Part shown: in pieces, positions 22,801-33,811 of the stretch
Layout: each line of letters starts with the position of its first letter
Numbering within the stretch: position 1 is the stretch's first letter
Origin: Ascochyta rabiei
Taxonomy: Eukaryota; Ascomycota; Dothideomycetes; Pleosporales; Didymellaceae
Assembly (NCBI RefSeq): GCF_004011695.2
Contig: NC_082422.1
Location: forward strand, 186,001 to 250,000
Direction: 5' to 3'
Length of the DNA stretch: 64,000 bases
The notes under the pieces: model-generated
Databases searched by the model: none
What the model saw: the letters and a program-made list of their open reading frames with translations, nothing else
What the model was told of the DNA's origin: nothing
Position numbers and translations under genes: made by a program

Positions 22801-23975
22801 GTTCGATTACCGATACATATGCAAATATCAGCATCACGATGCTGGACGATCTAAGTGGCGAGCACGTCACCTGTTCTACGCGATTGACAGTGGAACGAGG
22901 CCCGGCACCGACTCTCGGTTTACCTCCAGTGTGCGGCTCAGGCAGACTGGCAATGGAGTTTGTCCTTCGATTTCCGTCCCAATCGAACGCAACTCGCGCA
23001 GAGCGTGATTTCTGCCAACAGACTGCCTTCTTGGGATATGTTCGAGGAGAAAATAGCTGGTGTATACCAGAGAAGAACGGTACCACAACACTTGATGACT
23101 CTACCGCTGTCTTTATTGGCTGTCGAGCAAAGCTTGTTGCTGGTCAGGCGAACGTCCGTGTCGACAAAAATGGGCGGGTAGAAAACGTGACAGACCTTGA
23201 CGTGTCTTCCACACTCTCTTCTGACTTCTACAATCAGCACTTTACGAACAGTACTTCGGGACCTACTACAGCTGGAGGTGCTGATGATCTGATCGCCCAA
23301 GCCCACCGCTATCTCTTCCAATCCCAGGGCCGAAGGTACCACAACGACTCTTTCGCTACCGACTTTATGAATTACTTCATGATCAAGCAGACGAATGATA
23401 GCCGGCTCCTTGACCCTAACTCACCCCTGCCTTCACTTGAAGATATTACTGGGAAACTATACCCGGTTTACAAGAAGCTCTTCGCAATCTGGCTTGGTAT
23501 CAACAAGGACAAGCTTTTGGTCCCATGGAACGACGCTTCCGTACCAGCAATCCAAGGACAAACGAATGAGCTCCAGACACGCATTTTCTTGTCGATGCCA
23601 CTTTTTGTCATGGCCGAAGTAATATTGGCACTGTACGCCATTGTGGCGATATGCATCTACCTGTGGCGACCAGGCAAGTTTCTGCCTAGAATGCCTATCT
23701 CTATTGGCGCGATCATAGCGCTTTTTGCTGCTAGCGAAGCAGTCCAGGACATGCGTGGAACGAGTCTATTTACGAAGAAGGAGCGTGGACAACACCTTGA
23801 GAGACTTGGGAGAATGTACGGCTATGGTTCGTTTGCGGGCACTGATGGCAAGCCGCACGAGGGTATCGAAAAGGAGCCCTTGGTGAACGCTGTACCACTT
23901 CTAGGCGTGATGAAAAAAGTCCAGATTGGCTTTTCAGAGAAGAGCCTAGGGCTGCGACGCGGTAAAGCGCACTGA
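19883..23975 (+). CDS. Double-DUF3433 polytopic membrane protein, four exons, 1309 aa
   Basis: Exons are 19883-20361, 20424-21839, 21892-22088 and 22138-23975. The three introns (49-62 nt) keep one frame; read separately the pieces look like two or three genes. The first DUF3433 core is the LEPYHQLSKPDGAWGKDS block with a following LSYPFDFLPLVPVSALKKKHW. The second is VNRLLCMLQPLEELRGGHAA and YSSLPPQLVIFKALKSSHFK. About eight hydrophobic segments are seen (50-71, 85-105 and the exon 2 start, plus pairs before and after the large loops). Two long Asn-x-Ser/Thr-rich, Cys-containing loops are probably extracytoplasmic. A dibasic, charged tail follows the last segment. The family is fungus-specific and of unknown function. 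The start was chosen as the first in-frame ATG. Confidence 0.88.
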
Positions 23976-26280
23976 GGGTACGCTCAATAGCTGTGTTTGG
24001 TGATAGATCGAATCACCTACTTTCGAGTTCTCCGTCTGATTCTCAAGCGTATATTGCACCCTGCCGTCTGGACCAACACGGCTCGCTCTCCCCTGTCAGA
24101 CGCTCTTGCTCGTTGTTCAGCTGGCAGATAGGAAATGAGCGAGCGACAGCTGGGCCAGCTCTGCGCGGATGCTTTTTGTCTTGCCGCTGCAGAGTATGCT
24201 TCTTCGGGCGACGGTAAGAGTTGTGTGGTGCTTACATCTCCGCTGTTGACGGCCGCACTTCATCGAGGTGGCGAGAAGGAAGGTGTGACCTTTCGTAAAT
24301 TCTGAAGGAGTGGAGACGACAAGGAAAAAGTCAATCGTGAACATGTGTGGACTCACGATAGCCAAGGCTTGGGAGTTCCTGTTGAGGCAGGCACAACAGG
24401 GGATGTCTTCGTGGTTGCCCTGTTCGATCCTACACGTCGAGTCGACAGACACACGCTCACTCTACTCCCTTCGCAACGACATTTCCTCCAGCCTGTTTTA
24501 TCTGCGAGTCCGTACCCACGAGTTCGTTGGCGATATTCCCCGGCGCACTTTGGTGGAGACCGAATGTTTCGTTTCACGGAGGCCATCAGACCCCGCTGGT
24601 CCTGATTGCCTGTCGCTGCTGAACCCACCGTGATGAGAACAAGCCTCCACGGTGGGGTGCGCTGTCGCCCAAGTCGACTGGTCTTCTGGTCAATCATGAT
24701 CACAGGCTGCATGCCGCGTTGTTTTTGATGAAACATGCCGACGATACTCAAAGCGGTAAGTGCAGGCCAATCAACCCTGGCCACCGGGCCCCCCAGCTTC
24801 TCCCGAGCGTCCAGGTCGATCCGTCATCCACGCTGCGGCGCAGCCACCCGCGCCAGCTCACTACCGCTGCTGATCATTCATGCTGTCTATTTTCACTTTC
24901 CTCTAGACATGGTAACGAAGACACAGCAGTCATGCGGAGCATTCAATACTCCAGGCTCGTATAAAGCCGAGTGGCAAAAGAGATGGCAGCCAAAAATAAG
25001 GACTTCGCGCGTAGGCCGAGAGGCGGTGCACCAAGCATCGACGCTCAAGTCAGGCCCACCCCCTGCAGCAGACACGCATGCTGCGAGCCGTGACACGACC
25101 GCTCTCTACCGGACCTGAGCGGTCAGCTTTGCGCCTGCGTCACAAACACGGCGGCAAACACGATTTGTACGACAGTGCAGGCACCGCAGGTGTCGTGAGA
25201 GCTGACTTGGTTCGTTGTTGACTGGCGATGGGCGCCAGAGCCGTGTGCGCTGAGATGAGAAGCCCAACGAATGAAATGGTGGAGGGTGGTGTTTGAGACT
25301 TAGCTTCGAAGCGATCGCGCTCTACACCAGACTCACTTGGGCCTGATGCCCCTTATCGATAGGCCTCGATTTGACCACATGCAGGGCCCGGCCGACAGGT
25401 GCAAGGATCCCGCCGGCAGACGTCAGGAGGCCGCGAGGCGACGTCCACCCATGCCTTCCCACTTGAGTCGACTTCCGCTTTTTGTTTCAGGAACAATTCC
25501 CACCTGAGGAGCTTCGGACCAATGAGAACCAGAATGTACCTGCCCAGCGTTGCAGAACCTGAGCCGTCTGGACAGTCCGCTTGCTGTTACACTCCCACTA
25601 AACCACGACGGGCGTCAGAGCCGGAAGGCCCCTTCAATCAACCGTTGCATGAGAGGCTGTCCCTCGTCGATTAGCCTGTGCTCCTGACCATGATCCGCTG
25701 TGGCACCAGCTGCTGGTTCCCTTGCTGGCCTGCACACGACTACTGTACGTACAGACCGCCACAGGCCAGCCCGCCTAAAAAGGTGGGTTACAGGATATAT
25801 AGCACCCAGGGGCGCACCTCTTGTTCCATATCGCAAGTTCATCAGAGCAGTTCTTCCAGCTTCATTCTTCATTCTTCGTTTACATATCTTGCCTGTGGCA
25901 GATATCACATTCCTTCTCAGCTGAGAGTTGATTGTCAAAGAGCTAGTCTCACTGATCTACTTGTCTGTCCTACAAAACTCAAGACTTCTTGGTATGTCCT
26001 CACTCTCCTGTTTCGGATAGGTTTTGGGTAGTCGAATCCGCCCATAATGACTCCTCTTGTACACACTGGCCTCCTGTTCATGCCCAGCATTCGTCTTCTT
26101 TCTCGTCACGTTTTCGTGGCCGCTGCACCATCGACAGCACAGTCTTGCTAACTTCATCATAGAAACAGCCTCATCAATCAACTTCGGACGACACAGTCAC
26201 TACATACTTGCATCTATCGTTTAGCTGGTCTAGCGATTATCAGAGATAAACCAACTCTTCACACTCTTTCAGACATCAAG
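23976..26280. other. Intergenic region, 2.3 kb
   Basis: No supported gene on either strand. Frames of 70-143 codons are overlapping and domain-free. A TATATA at 25796-25801 lies in GC-rich surroundings about 480 bp upstream of the AA11 gene and could be its TATA box, which would imply a long leader. The 25800-26280 part is pyrimidine-rich (TTC/CTT tracts) as in fungal 5' UTRs. Confidence 0.5.
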
Positions 26281-27525
26281 ATGTTCTCCAAGGTTACCGC
26301 TCTCTTGGCACTTGCTGCCAGCGCTTCCGCGCACATGATCCTCGAGTACCCCGTCCCTTACGGCAACAACACGATCAACAGCTCTCCGCTCGCACCCGGC
26401 GACTACCCGTGCAAGCAGCGCTCTGGCGTCTATGAGGTGACTGAGATGAACCAGTGGAACGCTGGTGAGACGAAGACCATCTCCTTCATCGGCTCTGCAG
26501 TCCACGGTGGTGGCTCCTGCCAGTTCTCCATGACCACAGACACTGAGCCTACAGAGTCTTCTCAGTGGAAGGTCATCCACAGTGTCGTTGGCGGCTGCCC
26601 GTCTAACGTCACAGGTAACCTAGAGGAGAACCCTGCCGGCCATGGTGCTGCTACTTTCCCCGTCACCATGCCCGAGAGCATGCCTGATGGTCGCTACACT
26701 TTCGCCTGGACTTGGTTGAACAAGCTCGGAAACCGTGAGTTCTACATGAACTGCGCTCCTGTTCAGGTTGGTGAAGCCGGTGCCACTGCCTCTGCTGCCA
26801 ACGCCGCCTCCGCCCTCGGCGCTCTCCCTGACATGTTTGTTGCCAACTTGCCCGATACTCAATGTGCCACCACTCAGGGCGAGGACTTCAACTACCCTGA
26901 ACCTGGCTCTTCCCTTGTCGACGGCAACAGTGCCAACCTCGGTGACTCTCTCTCTGGCGCTGGATGTGCTTCTATGACCAAGCTGGGTGCTGGTAGCGGA
27001 AAGCTTGGCTCGCCTACTGGAGGTGCCGCTTCTTCGGCCCCAGCTGCTACCCAGCCCGCTGCCTCTTCAGCTGTCGCGTCTGCTCCTGCGGCCTCAGCCC
27101 CCGCTGCCTCTTCAGCCCCTGGATACTCCGCCGCGCCTGTTGCCTCGGCCTCGCCCGTTGTTTCTGCTCCCGGTGTCTTCGCCCCTGGTGCTTCGTCTGC
27201 ACCTGCCGCTACTTCTGCGGCACCTGCTACCTCGGCTGCCCCGGTCGCCTCTGCTGCCCCGGTCGCCTCTGCTGCTCCTGTGGCCTCCGCCGCTCCTAGC
27301 ACTCCTTCGACTGGCGAGGACTGCACGCCCTGCACCAACGACGGCGCTGTGGTCTGTATCGGCACCAGCTCTTTCGGTCTCTGCAACCGTGGCTGCGCTG
27401 TTGCTCAGCAGCTCGCTGCTGGCATGGCCTGCACAAACGGTGGGATCAGCGCCGCCGTTACCAAGCGCTCTTCCCCCCGTGCGCATTTTCACAAGCGTCA
27501 CGGCTCAGGCCTTCGTCTCCTCTAA
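26281..27525 (+). CDS. AA11-type lytic polysaccharide monooxygenase with Cys-rich C-terminal module, 414 aa
   Basis: Copper enzyme that oxidatively cleaves chitin, secreted. The signal peptide is residues 1-17 (cleavage ASA|HM), leaving His18 as the mature N-terminus and first ligand of the histidine brace. The second is His75 in GSAVHGGGSCQ. Tyr155 in REFYMNCAP is the likely axial residue. SPVPYG-like PVPYGNN and YPCKQRSGVY are AA11 signatures. An Ala/Ser/Pro linker (about 240-343) contains four 6-residue APVASA-type repeats. A Cys-rich module follows (from Cys348; TPCTNDGAVVCIG, FGLCNRGCAVAQQLAAGMAC), resembling the X278-type chitin-binding tail, and the protein ends in a basic stretch with KR sites. 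It is intronless; the ATG follows a CATCAAG leader. Confidence 0.9.
   Translation: MFSKVTALLALAASASAHMILEYPVPYGNNTINSSPLAPGDYPCKQRSGVYEVTEMNQWNAGETKTISFIGSAVHGGGSCQFSMTTDTEPTESSQWKVIHSVVGGCPSNVTGNLEENPAGHGAATFPVTMPESMPDGRYTFAWTWLNKLGNREFYMNCAPVQVGEAGATASAANAASALGALPDMFVANLPDTQCATTQGEDFNYPEPGSSLVDGNSANLGDSLSGAGCASMTKLGAGSGKLGSPTGGAASSAPAATQPAASSAVASAPAASAPAASSAPGYSAAPVASASPVVSAPGVFAPGASSAPAATSAAPATSAAPVASAAPVASAAPVASAAPSTPSTGEDCTPCTNDGAVVCIGTSSFGLCNRGCAVAQQLAAGMACTNGGISAAVTKRSSPRAHFHKRHGSGLRLL
27220..27291 (+). repeat. Four 18-bp coding tandem repeats in the AA11 linker
   Basis: Four in-frame 18-nt units encode APATSA, APVASA, APVASA and APVASA. Units two and three are identical at DNA level (GCCCCGGTCGCCTCTGCT), which points to recent slippage and possible length variation of the linker between strains. 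Confidence 0.85.
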
Positions 27526-28803
27526 GCACGATGTACTCCATCGTTTGATGATTGTCTTTTCCTTTGGTCTGTTATCGCTGTGATGGTTACGAAACGCATG
27601 GCTTGGAGTTGGCTCGGATTGGATACCCGCCCTGGATAGGGTTTGGAGACGGATAGGTTGGGTTTGCTTGTTTATACCTTTGAGTTGGTCCCCTTGTATG
27701 GATGAGCTTGGGCTTTCTTGGACTCGGGTTCGCTCTTGTTGTACATTCTTCTTCATTCATGCCAGGCCTTGATGGCTGGTGTGCCCTTTTTGTTTGATTC
27801 TGTAGAAGTCTGTGATGGTTCGAACGTCGACACTACATACGCACTGCACTGCCTGTGTACAAATATCAAAAATCTATATGATACATTCACTTCAGATGTA
27901 CCTTGTTTTCATGATCATGTTGTCACTCGGCTTCAATTGTCTCGCCTTGCAGCTCACTTGAATCGTAATCCTCGAGTACTGGTACGTATCTGTCTTCGTT
28001 CGTTTAATGCATACGATGTGTCCCTGTCTGCGTTTAGACGTTCTGAAGTCATGTGTTGCGTTGTGTTGTGTCGTGTTTGTGCGTTGGCGGTCAACCTGCG
28101 CTCATGGTAAGGGTCTCAGACTAAACCAGAAGCGTGTCAAACTATTCGCGTATGGCTCTCTAACATCAGAGCGATTGATTCGCGCAGTCTCGACCATGAT
28201 CGAGTGTTGTCGTGGACGTGGTGGTTTTTCCCATGTGTTGCTGCGAGACGGCAGTGCTGGAAAGTGCGAGACCTCTCACAGACCAGGCAGGCAACGCATA
28301 CCCTGGTCTGAGAATGCAGTATTCGAAGAGATGATCAGCATCTTGCAGCGTCTCGCAGTGCAAGACATGTTCTCGAACCTGCATGAGCACGAAATGCATG
28401 CAAGCAGCTCCGTGTCAGAGATGTTGTCATCATGCCTGAGGCAGCTGGCCCACTGGACAGCCTCGCGCTGCTCGTGCTGCTCGTGCTGCCGGCTTGGCTC
28501 GATCCCCTCAGCAGCTCGGCGCCTGCTGTGCGACGGGTTAGCAACATCAAACATCAGCGCACTGCCCGCACGCGACGAAGCAGGCGACACATCTCGCCCT
28601 CGCTCATCCCAAGCACATTGTTCGCCCGTCGCCGGTCAGCATTCACCAGCCACAAGCCTCGGCCGTTGTTCCACGCCCCGTCGCCACTCTCTGGGTTCGT
28701 GCGCCTCTCCGCCCCACTATCACCGCCTCGCGACCTCGCCCTCCACATTCTTCCTTTGAACGCCCACAGCTCGCGGTAAACAGCGCAGCCCCGTTTGCCC
28801 AGC
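27526..28803. other. Intergenic region, 1.28 kb
   Basis: Contains the AA11 3' flank and calcineurin promoter/leader. A 250-codon plus-strand frame (28007-28759) starts and ends without any recognisable domain and runs into the C-rich calcineurin leader, so I do not call it. Confidence 0.55.
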
Positions 28804-28994
28804 ATGGAGAACACCAACCAAGACGCCGACCAGCAGTCGTACATGGACAGCGCCATTCGCGCCGTCCAGCAGAAGAAGCCCATCCCTGAAATCGACTTTA
28901 CCCTGCACACCATGGAAGACGGCACACAAGTGAGCACCCAGGAGCGTGTATGCAAAGGTATGCTCGCCACCAAAGCTCTGCCCGCGCTCTGGCT

Positions 28995-29030
<36 letters not shown>

Positions 29031-30803
29031 TTCTCCTCGCAATGAGGCGCCGGCGACATGACGCTGACCCCGCTGTGACTTTCAGACGTGCAGGCGCCAG
29101 CCTTCCACCCGCCCACCGACGAGCAATTCTTCTCGCCCCAAGACCGCACAAAGCCCAACATCCAGTTCTTGAAGCAGCACTTCTACCGCGAAGGGCGCTT
29201 GACGGAGCAGCAGGCGCTGTGGATCATCAAGAAGGGTGCGGAGATTCTGAGGTCGGAGCCTAACCTCCTGGAGATGGACGCCCCCATCACAGTGTGCGGC
29301 GACGTCCACGGGCAATACTACGATTTGATGAAGCTTTTCGAAGTCGGTGGAGACCCCGCAGACACACGCTATCTGTTTCTGGGCGACTACGTTGATCGAG
29401 GTTACTTCAGTATCGAGGTAAGGCAGCCCCCGCCGGTGTGACCAGCACACGCTGACTGGCCATCGCAGTGCGTTCTGTACCTGTGGTCGCTCAAGATCTG
29501 GTACCCCAACACGCTCTGGCTGCTCCGCGGCAACCACGAATGTCGCCATCTGACCGATTACTTCACATTCAAGCTCGAATGCAAGCACAAGTACTCCGAG
29601 GCTGTCTACGAAGCCTGCATGGACGCCTTCTGCGCGCTCCCCCTTGCTGCTGTCATGAACAAGCAGTTCCTGTGCATACACGGAGGACTGAGCCCTGAGC
29701 TCCACACACTCGAGGACCTGAAGAGCGTATGTGACAAGACGCACGTCCATGGAAACTCTGCTGACTCTCGTAGATTGACCGATTCCGCGAGCCGCCCACA
29801 CACGGCCTCATGTGCGACATCCTCTGGGCCGACCCTCTCGAGGAGTTTGGACAGGAAAAGACCAACGACTTCTTCATCCACAACCACGTCCGAGGTTGCT
29901 CGTACTTCTTCTCGTATCCCGCCGCATGCGCCTTCCTCGAGAAGAACAACCTGCTCTCCATCATTCGTGCGCACGAAGCCCAAGATGCTGGATACCGCAT
30001 GTACAGGAAAACAAGGACCACTGGTTTCCCCAGTGTCATGACCATTTTCAGTGCGCCCAACTACCTTGATGTCTACAACAACAAGGCTGCTGTTCTCAAG
30101 TACGAGAACAATGTCATGAACATCAGGCAGTTCAACTGCACGCCCCACCCGTACTGGCTGCCCAACTTCATGGACGTCTTTACCTGGTCCCTGCCTTTCG
30201 TCGGAGAGAAGAGTGCGTACCTGTCCACCCCACGACAGCGCTAAGCTAATTTTCCCCAGTCACCGATATGCTCATCGCGATCCTCAACACCTGTTCCAAG
30301 GAAGAGCTCGAGGAGGAGACCCCCAGCTCGTTGGCTTCTGGGCCATCTTCGCCACAACCGCTCGCCAACCTCGACCCAGACTCGACAGAGTTCAAGCGCC
30401 GCGCCATCAAGAACAAGATCTTGGCCATTGGTCGCCTCTCTCGCGTATTCCAGGTGTTGCGTGAAGAGAGTGAGCGTGTAACTGAGTTGAAGACAGCATC
30501 CGGTGGCCGCCTCCCGGCGGGTACGCTCATGCTTGGCGCGGAAGGCATCAAGCAAGCCATCCACAGCTTCGAGGACGCCCGCAAGGTCGACCTGCAGAAC
30601 GAACGTCTGCCGCCAAGCCACGAGGAGGTTCGCAAATCTCAAGAGATGCACCGAGAGCAGGCTCTCGAGAAGGCCACAAAGGACGCGGAGAACGACAAGG
30701 AGCTGGGCAGGGTCGCACGAAGAATCAGCATGTAAGTCGTCCGGTATCGTCAGCCCTCACACGAGCTAATAGATGCAGGTCTTCTGGGTCAAGGAGAGGC
30801 TAG
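28804..30803 (+). CDS. cnaA: Calcineurin catalytic subunit A (PP2B), six exons, 559 aa
   Basis: Ca2+/calmodulin-activated Ser/Thr phosphatase that dephosphorylates Crz1-type factors. Exons are 28804-28957, 29086-29417, 29469-29726, 29774-30212, 30260-30731 and 30779-30803. Metal-site motifs are intact: [29 protein letters not shown]. The B-subunit-binding helix region, [20 protein letters not shown] (calmodulin-binding, about 439-458) and [20 protein letters not shown] (autoinhibitory area) are all present. The last exon is only 25 nt: splicing AT|gtaagt...gcag|G converts ARRISM-stop into ARRISMSSGSRRG-stop, matching the usual fungal ending. Intron 1 (128 nt) is longer than the others because it contains a 12-unit AGC microsatellite and a GC-rich stretch. 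Confidence 0.95.
28995..29030 (+). repeat. (AGC)12 microsatellite in calcineurin intron 1
   Basis: Twelve perfect AGC (CAG-type) units, 36 bp, inside the first intron of the calcineurin A gene. If the intron were retained, the frame in use there (TTC-free, Ala-coding GCA) would read a poly-Ala run. Confidence 0.95.
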
Positions 30804-31102
30804 GTGCCAAAGCGACTTTTGAGTTTGAGCGAGTAAGCTGGGTTCGCTGGTCTGCGTGTTCGATCTGGTGTGGACTATGGTGTTACCTACATACCACGCT
30901 GGCGTTACGCGAACTAGCAGCGCGACCTAGAGGAAACGACTTTACGATGAACGGTAGTAATTCGCTAGCCAAGCGCCGTGCTCTGGGCGAGTCGGCCTTT
31001 CATTGAAAACATATCACTACTTGCATACGACGCCCAGCTCGCGTGAAGTCACCATGAACTGTGGACTGGCCCAAGCTTTTGGCGGCCCGAAGATGAACCG
31101 CC

Positions 31103-33151
31103 ATGCATCACCTTCAGCATGCCAACTCTTCCCCACAGCAATGCACAACTCCAAGCCCGATGCCTCCATGGGTGGCCTCTGCGTCGCGTTTGACGTCGCT
31201 GACAAGAGGGCGAGCTGTCGAACGACTGTCCACCGCCCTTCGCTGTCATAATGCAACGCCACGCGCGTTGAACCTCCGGGTCCGCTCCGCATCCACACAT
31301 GTTTCGCCCACGGCGATAAACCTGCGCCCCAACATCCCCCCACGGAACAAGGAGCTATACGATGCATTGTCTGCACTCAGCGGTACTGCCGAGACCCATG
31401 TCAACATCAGTAGGCTGCAATTGGCGCTTAGCGGATTGGCGGCGCAAGATGCTGTCACGCGGGTTGCCGGTGCGTTCAATGCTTGCACAGGCTGCGCATA
31501 GCTGACAGGCGGATACAGTTCTCGGCCTGAACGGCCAAACCAGCGCCCAGCGACTCGCGCGCCTCCTTCTTGCGGATCCACTGGGCAACGAAGAGAGTTG
31601 GGAGAAGGAACTCGAGAAGGCTGGAGACGGGAACGAGAAGGCTGTGCTGCTAAAGTAAGCGCATCGTACCAGGAATCAACGCGAGACAGAGAGCTGACGA
31701 TGGCCAGGTTCGGAGACGAGAACGACACGCACCGCCCGACACCGCTGTACAAAGTCCTTTCCGCCCCCTCGAGGGTCCTGCGAGCGCACAACCTGGAAGT
31801 CCTCGTCTCGACCTTGAATGTGGACACCGCGAACATGCTGATGACCGCCTCAACGGAGAGCTCGGAGGAGTCGGTCCTGGTGCCCAAGCTGCAGGCTACT
31901 TCTGCGCGAGGCACACCCGTGCCATACCCAGTGCACAAGACATTGATTCTTGGCGAAGGACTCGACAGCGCACTGGCGTTCGGTAGATTCTCATCCGACA
32001 GCGCCAAGGGCATGCGTGAAATGGTCAAGGTCGCAGTCGATCTGCCTGCACCACAGAAAGAGGCACACACAGATGCGCAAGCTGAGAGCGCAGTAATTAA
32101 CGTCCAAGTTGGCTCACAAGCGCTCGCAAGCTTCCGCGAATCCGTCGCGAACTCACAGATCTTCGAGCGCGGCTGGTTCAAGAGCGGTCTCCCCACTCTG
32201 TCCAAATGGCTAATCAGCGACCTCCAACCGGTCGAGCCCATTAAGCCTACCATGAGGACCCTTGTATCTTCCATTGCGGACGATGTTGAAGCAAAGCTTC
32301 TCAAGGAAGACACAGCGCGCCTCACCCTTCTCGCATCGATATCCACCGACCACGAGGCCACAGCAGCCATATCTAATGCGCTCGACGTCTGGGCCGAGAG
32401 AAGTCACACTGAGCTCCGTGACGAATTGGACGAAGCTTTTTCAGCGCGCAATTGGCACAAGCTCAGCTGGTGGAAACTCTTGTGGCGTGTCGACGACGTG
32501 ACTATGCTCTCGCAGGAGATCATAGAGCGAAGATGGCTCATTAGCGCCGAGAAGAGCAGCATCTTCCTGGCCGGACGCATGGCACAGGCTGGCTTCCCCG
32601 AAGACTTGCCCGAGAATGTAGTGTACGAGATTCCGGTGACAACGACAGACACAGCACCCACTCTCGACAACCCACCGCCTACCAACCTCTCAACCGCAGT
32701 CCGCAAAGCCCAGCCTTGGTCAGAGAACATAGCGACTGCGCGTGAGGAACTTGTAGCCGCGAACGTCCCTCCCCTCCAAGCACTCGCCCAAAGACTCATC
32801 TTGCAGACCATGTCCACGACATCCCTATCCAGCGCGTTGTCAGCGCTACTATACGTCTCCTCGAGTTGTTCTGTGTTCGAAGCAGGCGCTGTTGCAGCGC
32901 TGGGCTTGACACTCAGCTTGAGACGAATGCAGAAGTTGTGGGAAGGGGCACGAGAAAGCTGGCAAGGAACGGTGCGAGAGGAAGGGCGGCGGACGCTAAA
33001 AGCCACCGAGGACTTGGTCAGGCTCATCATCCGATCCAAAGAACAAGGGAAGACTCAGGTAGATGAGGGCGCTGTAGAGCGTCGACAGGCTAGAGAGGCC
33101 GTCAAGGCCGTTAGGGAGGCATTGGCTAAGATGAGCAAACAGACAGAATAG
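31103..33151 (+). CDS. Mitochondrial Mmc1-like protein, three exons, 648 aa
   Basis: Exons are 31103-31469, 31519-31654 and 31708-33151. An Arg/Ser/Thr-rich, acid-poor N-terminus (from the in-frame Met at 31160: SASRLTSLTRGRAVERLSTA) is a strong mitochondrial presequence; 31103 is the upstream alternative start. I recall this long Pezizomycotina protein as carrying the Mmc1 C-terminal domain, described as dynamin-superfamily-like and matrix-side; this assignment is from memory and tentative. The C-terminal part has two adjacent hydrophobic stretches (LSSALSALLYVSSSCSVF and AGAVAALGLTLSL, about 533-566) like an inner-membrane hairpin, then a charged helical tail. No Walker A lysine motif is visible, so GTPase activity is unlikely. 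The last 200 bp of coding sequence is duplicated downstream. Confidence 0.75.
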
Positions 33152-33642
33152 CAAAAGCAGTAATGCTGTAGTGTATAAGTATTGTAGACGTTAAAATTCT
33201 AAGCATGTTTACATACGCATACCTAGCAGAATACCTTATAATACACACAGCAATACGCAACCCCTATATTAGCCTGTCTCTATTTTAGAAGAAAAAAAAA
33301 GTATAAGAAAGCTAGCAAGGAACAATCTAAAAGAAAGAACAGCAGACGCTAAAAGCAACTAAGAACTTAGTGAGGCTAACTATCTACTCTAAAGAGCAGG
33401 GTAAGACTTAGGTAGATAAGGGCGCTGTGGAGCGTTAACAGGCTAGAGAGGCCGTCAAGGCCGTTAGGGAGGCATTGGCTAAGATAAGCAAACAGACAGA
33501 ATATTAAAAGTAGTAATGCTGTAGTGTATAAGTACTATAGTCATTAAAATTCTAAGCATGTTTATGTATATATATATATTTATAAGAAGATCTCTTGGTA
33601 CACACAGCAGTCTGCAACCCTTACACCCACTTCCCCCGTTTC
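32931..33642. repeat. Adjacent tandem duplication of a gene 3' end; second copy RIP-like
   Basis: About 32931-33285 and 33286-33642 are two adjacent direct copies, offset 353-357 bp. The left copy includes the last 220 bp of the Mmc1-like coding region plus its 3' flank. The right copy keeps long identical stretches (for example AGGCTAGAGAGGCCGTCAAG) but its left half has changed mostly C-to-T and G-to-A: gcacgag in the left copy is gtataag in the right, and ggaagggg is replaced by a run of A. A minority of differences are transversions. Stops interrupt the right copy in the gene's frame. Boundaries are approximate because the copies fade into AT-rich sequence. Confidence 0.85.
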
Positions 33643-33811
33643 TCCGCGCTCAACGCACACAATCGGTGCGATTCCATCCCTGCGGCTTGTTCTTCGAATC
33701 TGAATCGGGCTGGCGTTGATTGCAATGCGCTCTTCTCAATCTGACGCGGATTGTTGCGTGTTGTCCTGATCGTTGGTGTGGGTCGTGTGTATATATATAA
33801 TTGTATTCTTT

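Noticed and set aside
26892..27386. 164-codon antisense frame in the AA11 gene
   Set aside because: Antisense reading of the Ala/Ser/Pro linker; the Glu/Ala/Gly repeats mirror the sense repeats.
28007..28759. 250-codon plus-strand frame upstream of calcineurin
   Set aside because: No domain, no promoter spacing, ends within the C-rich calcineurin leader; Ser/Arg/Cys composition looks accidental.
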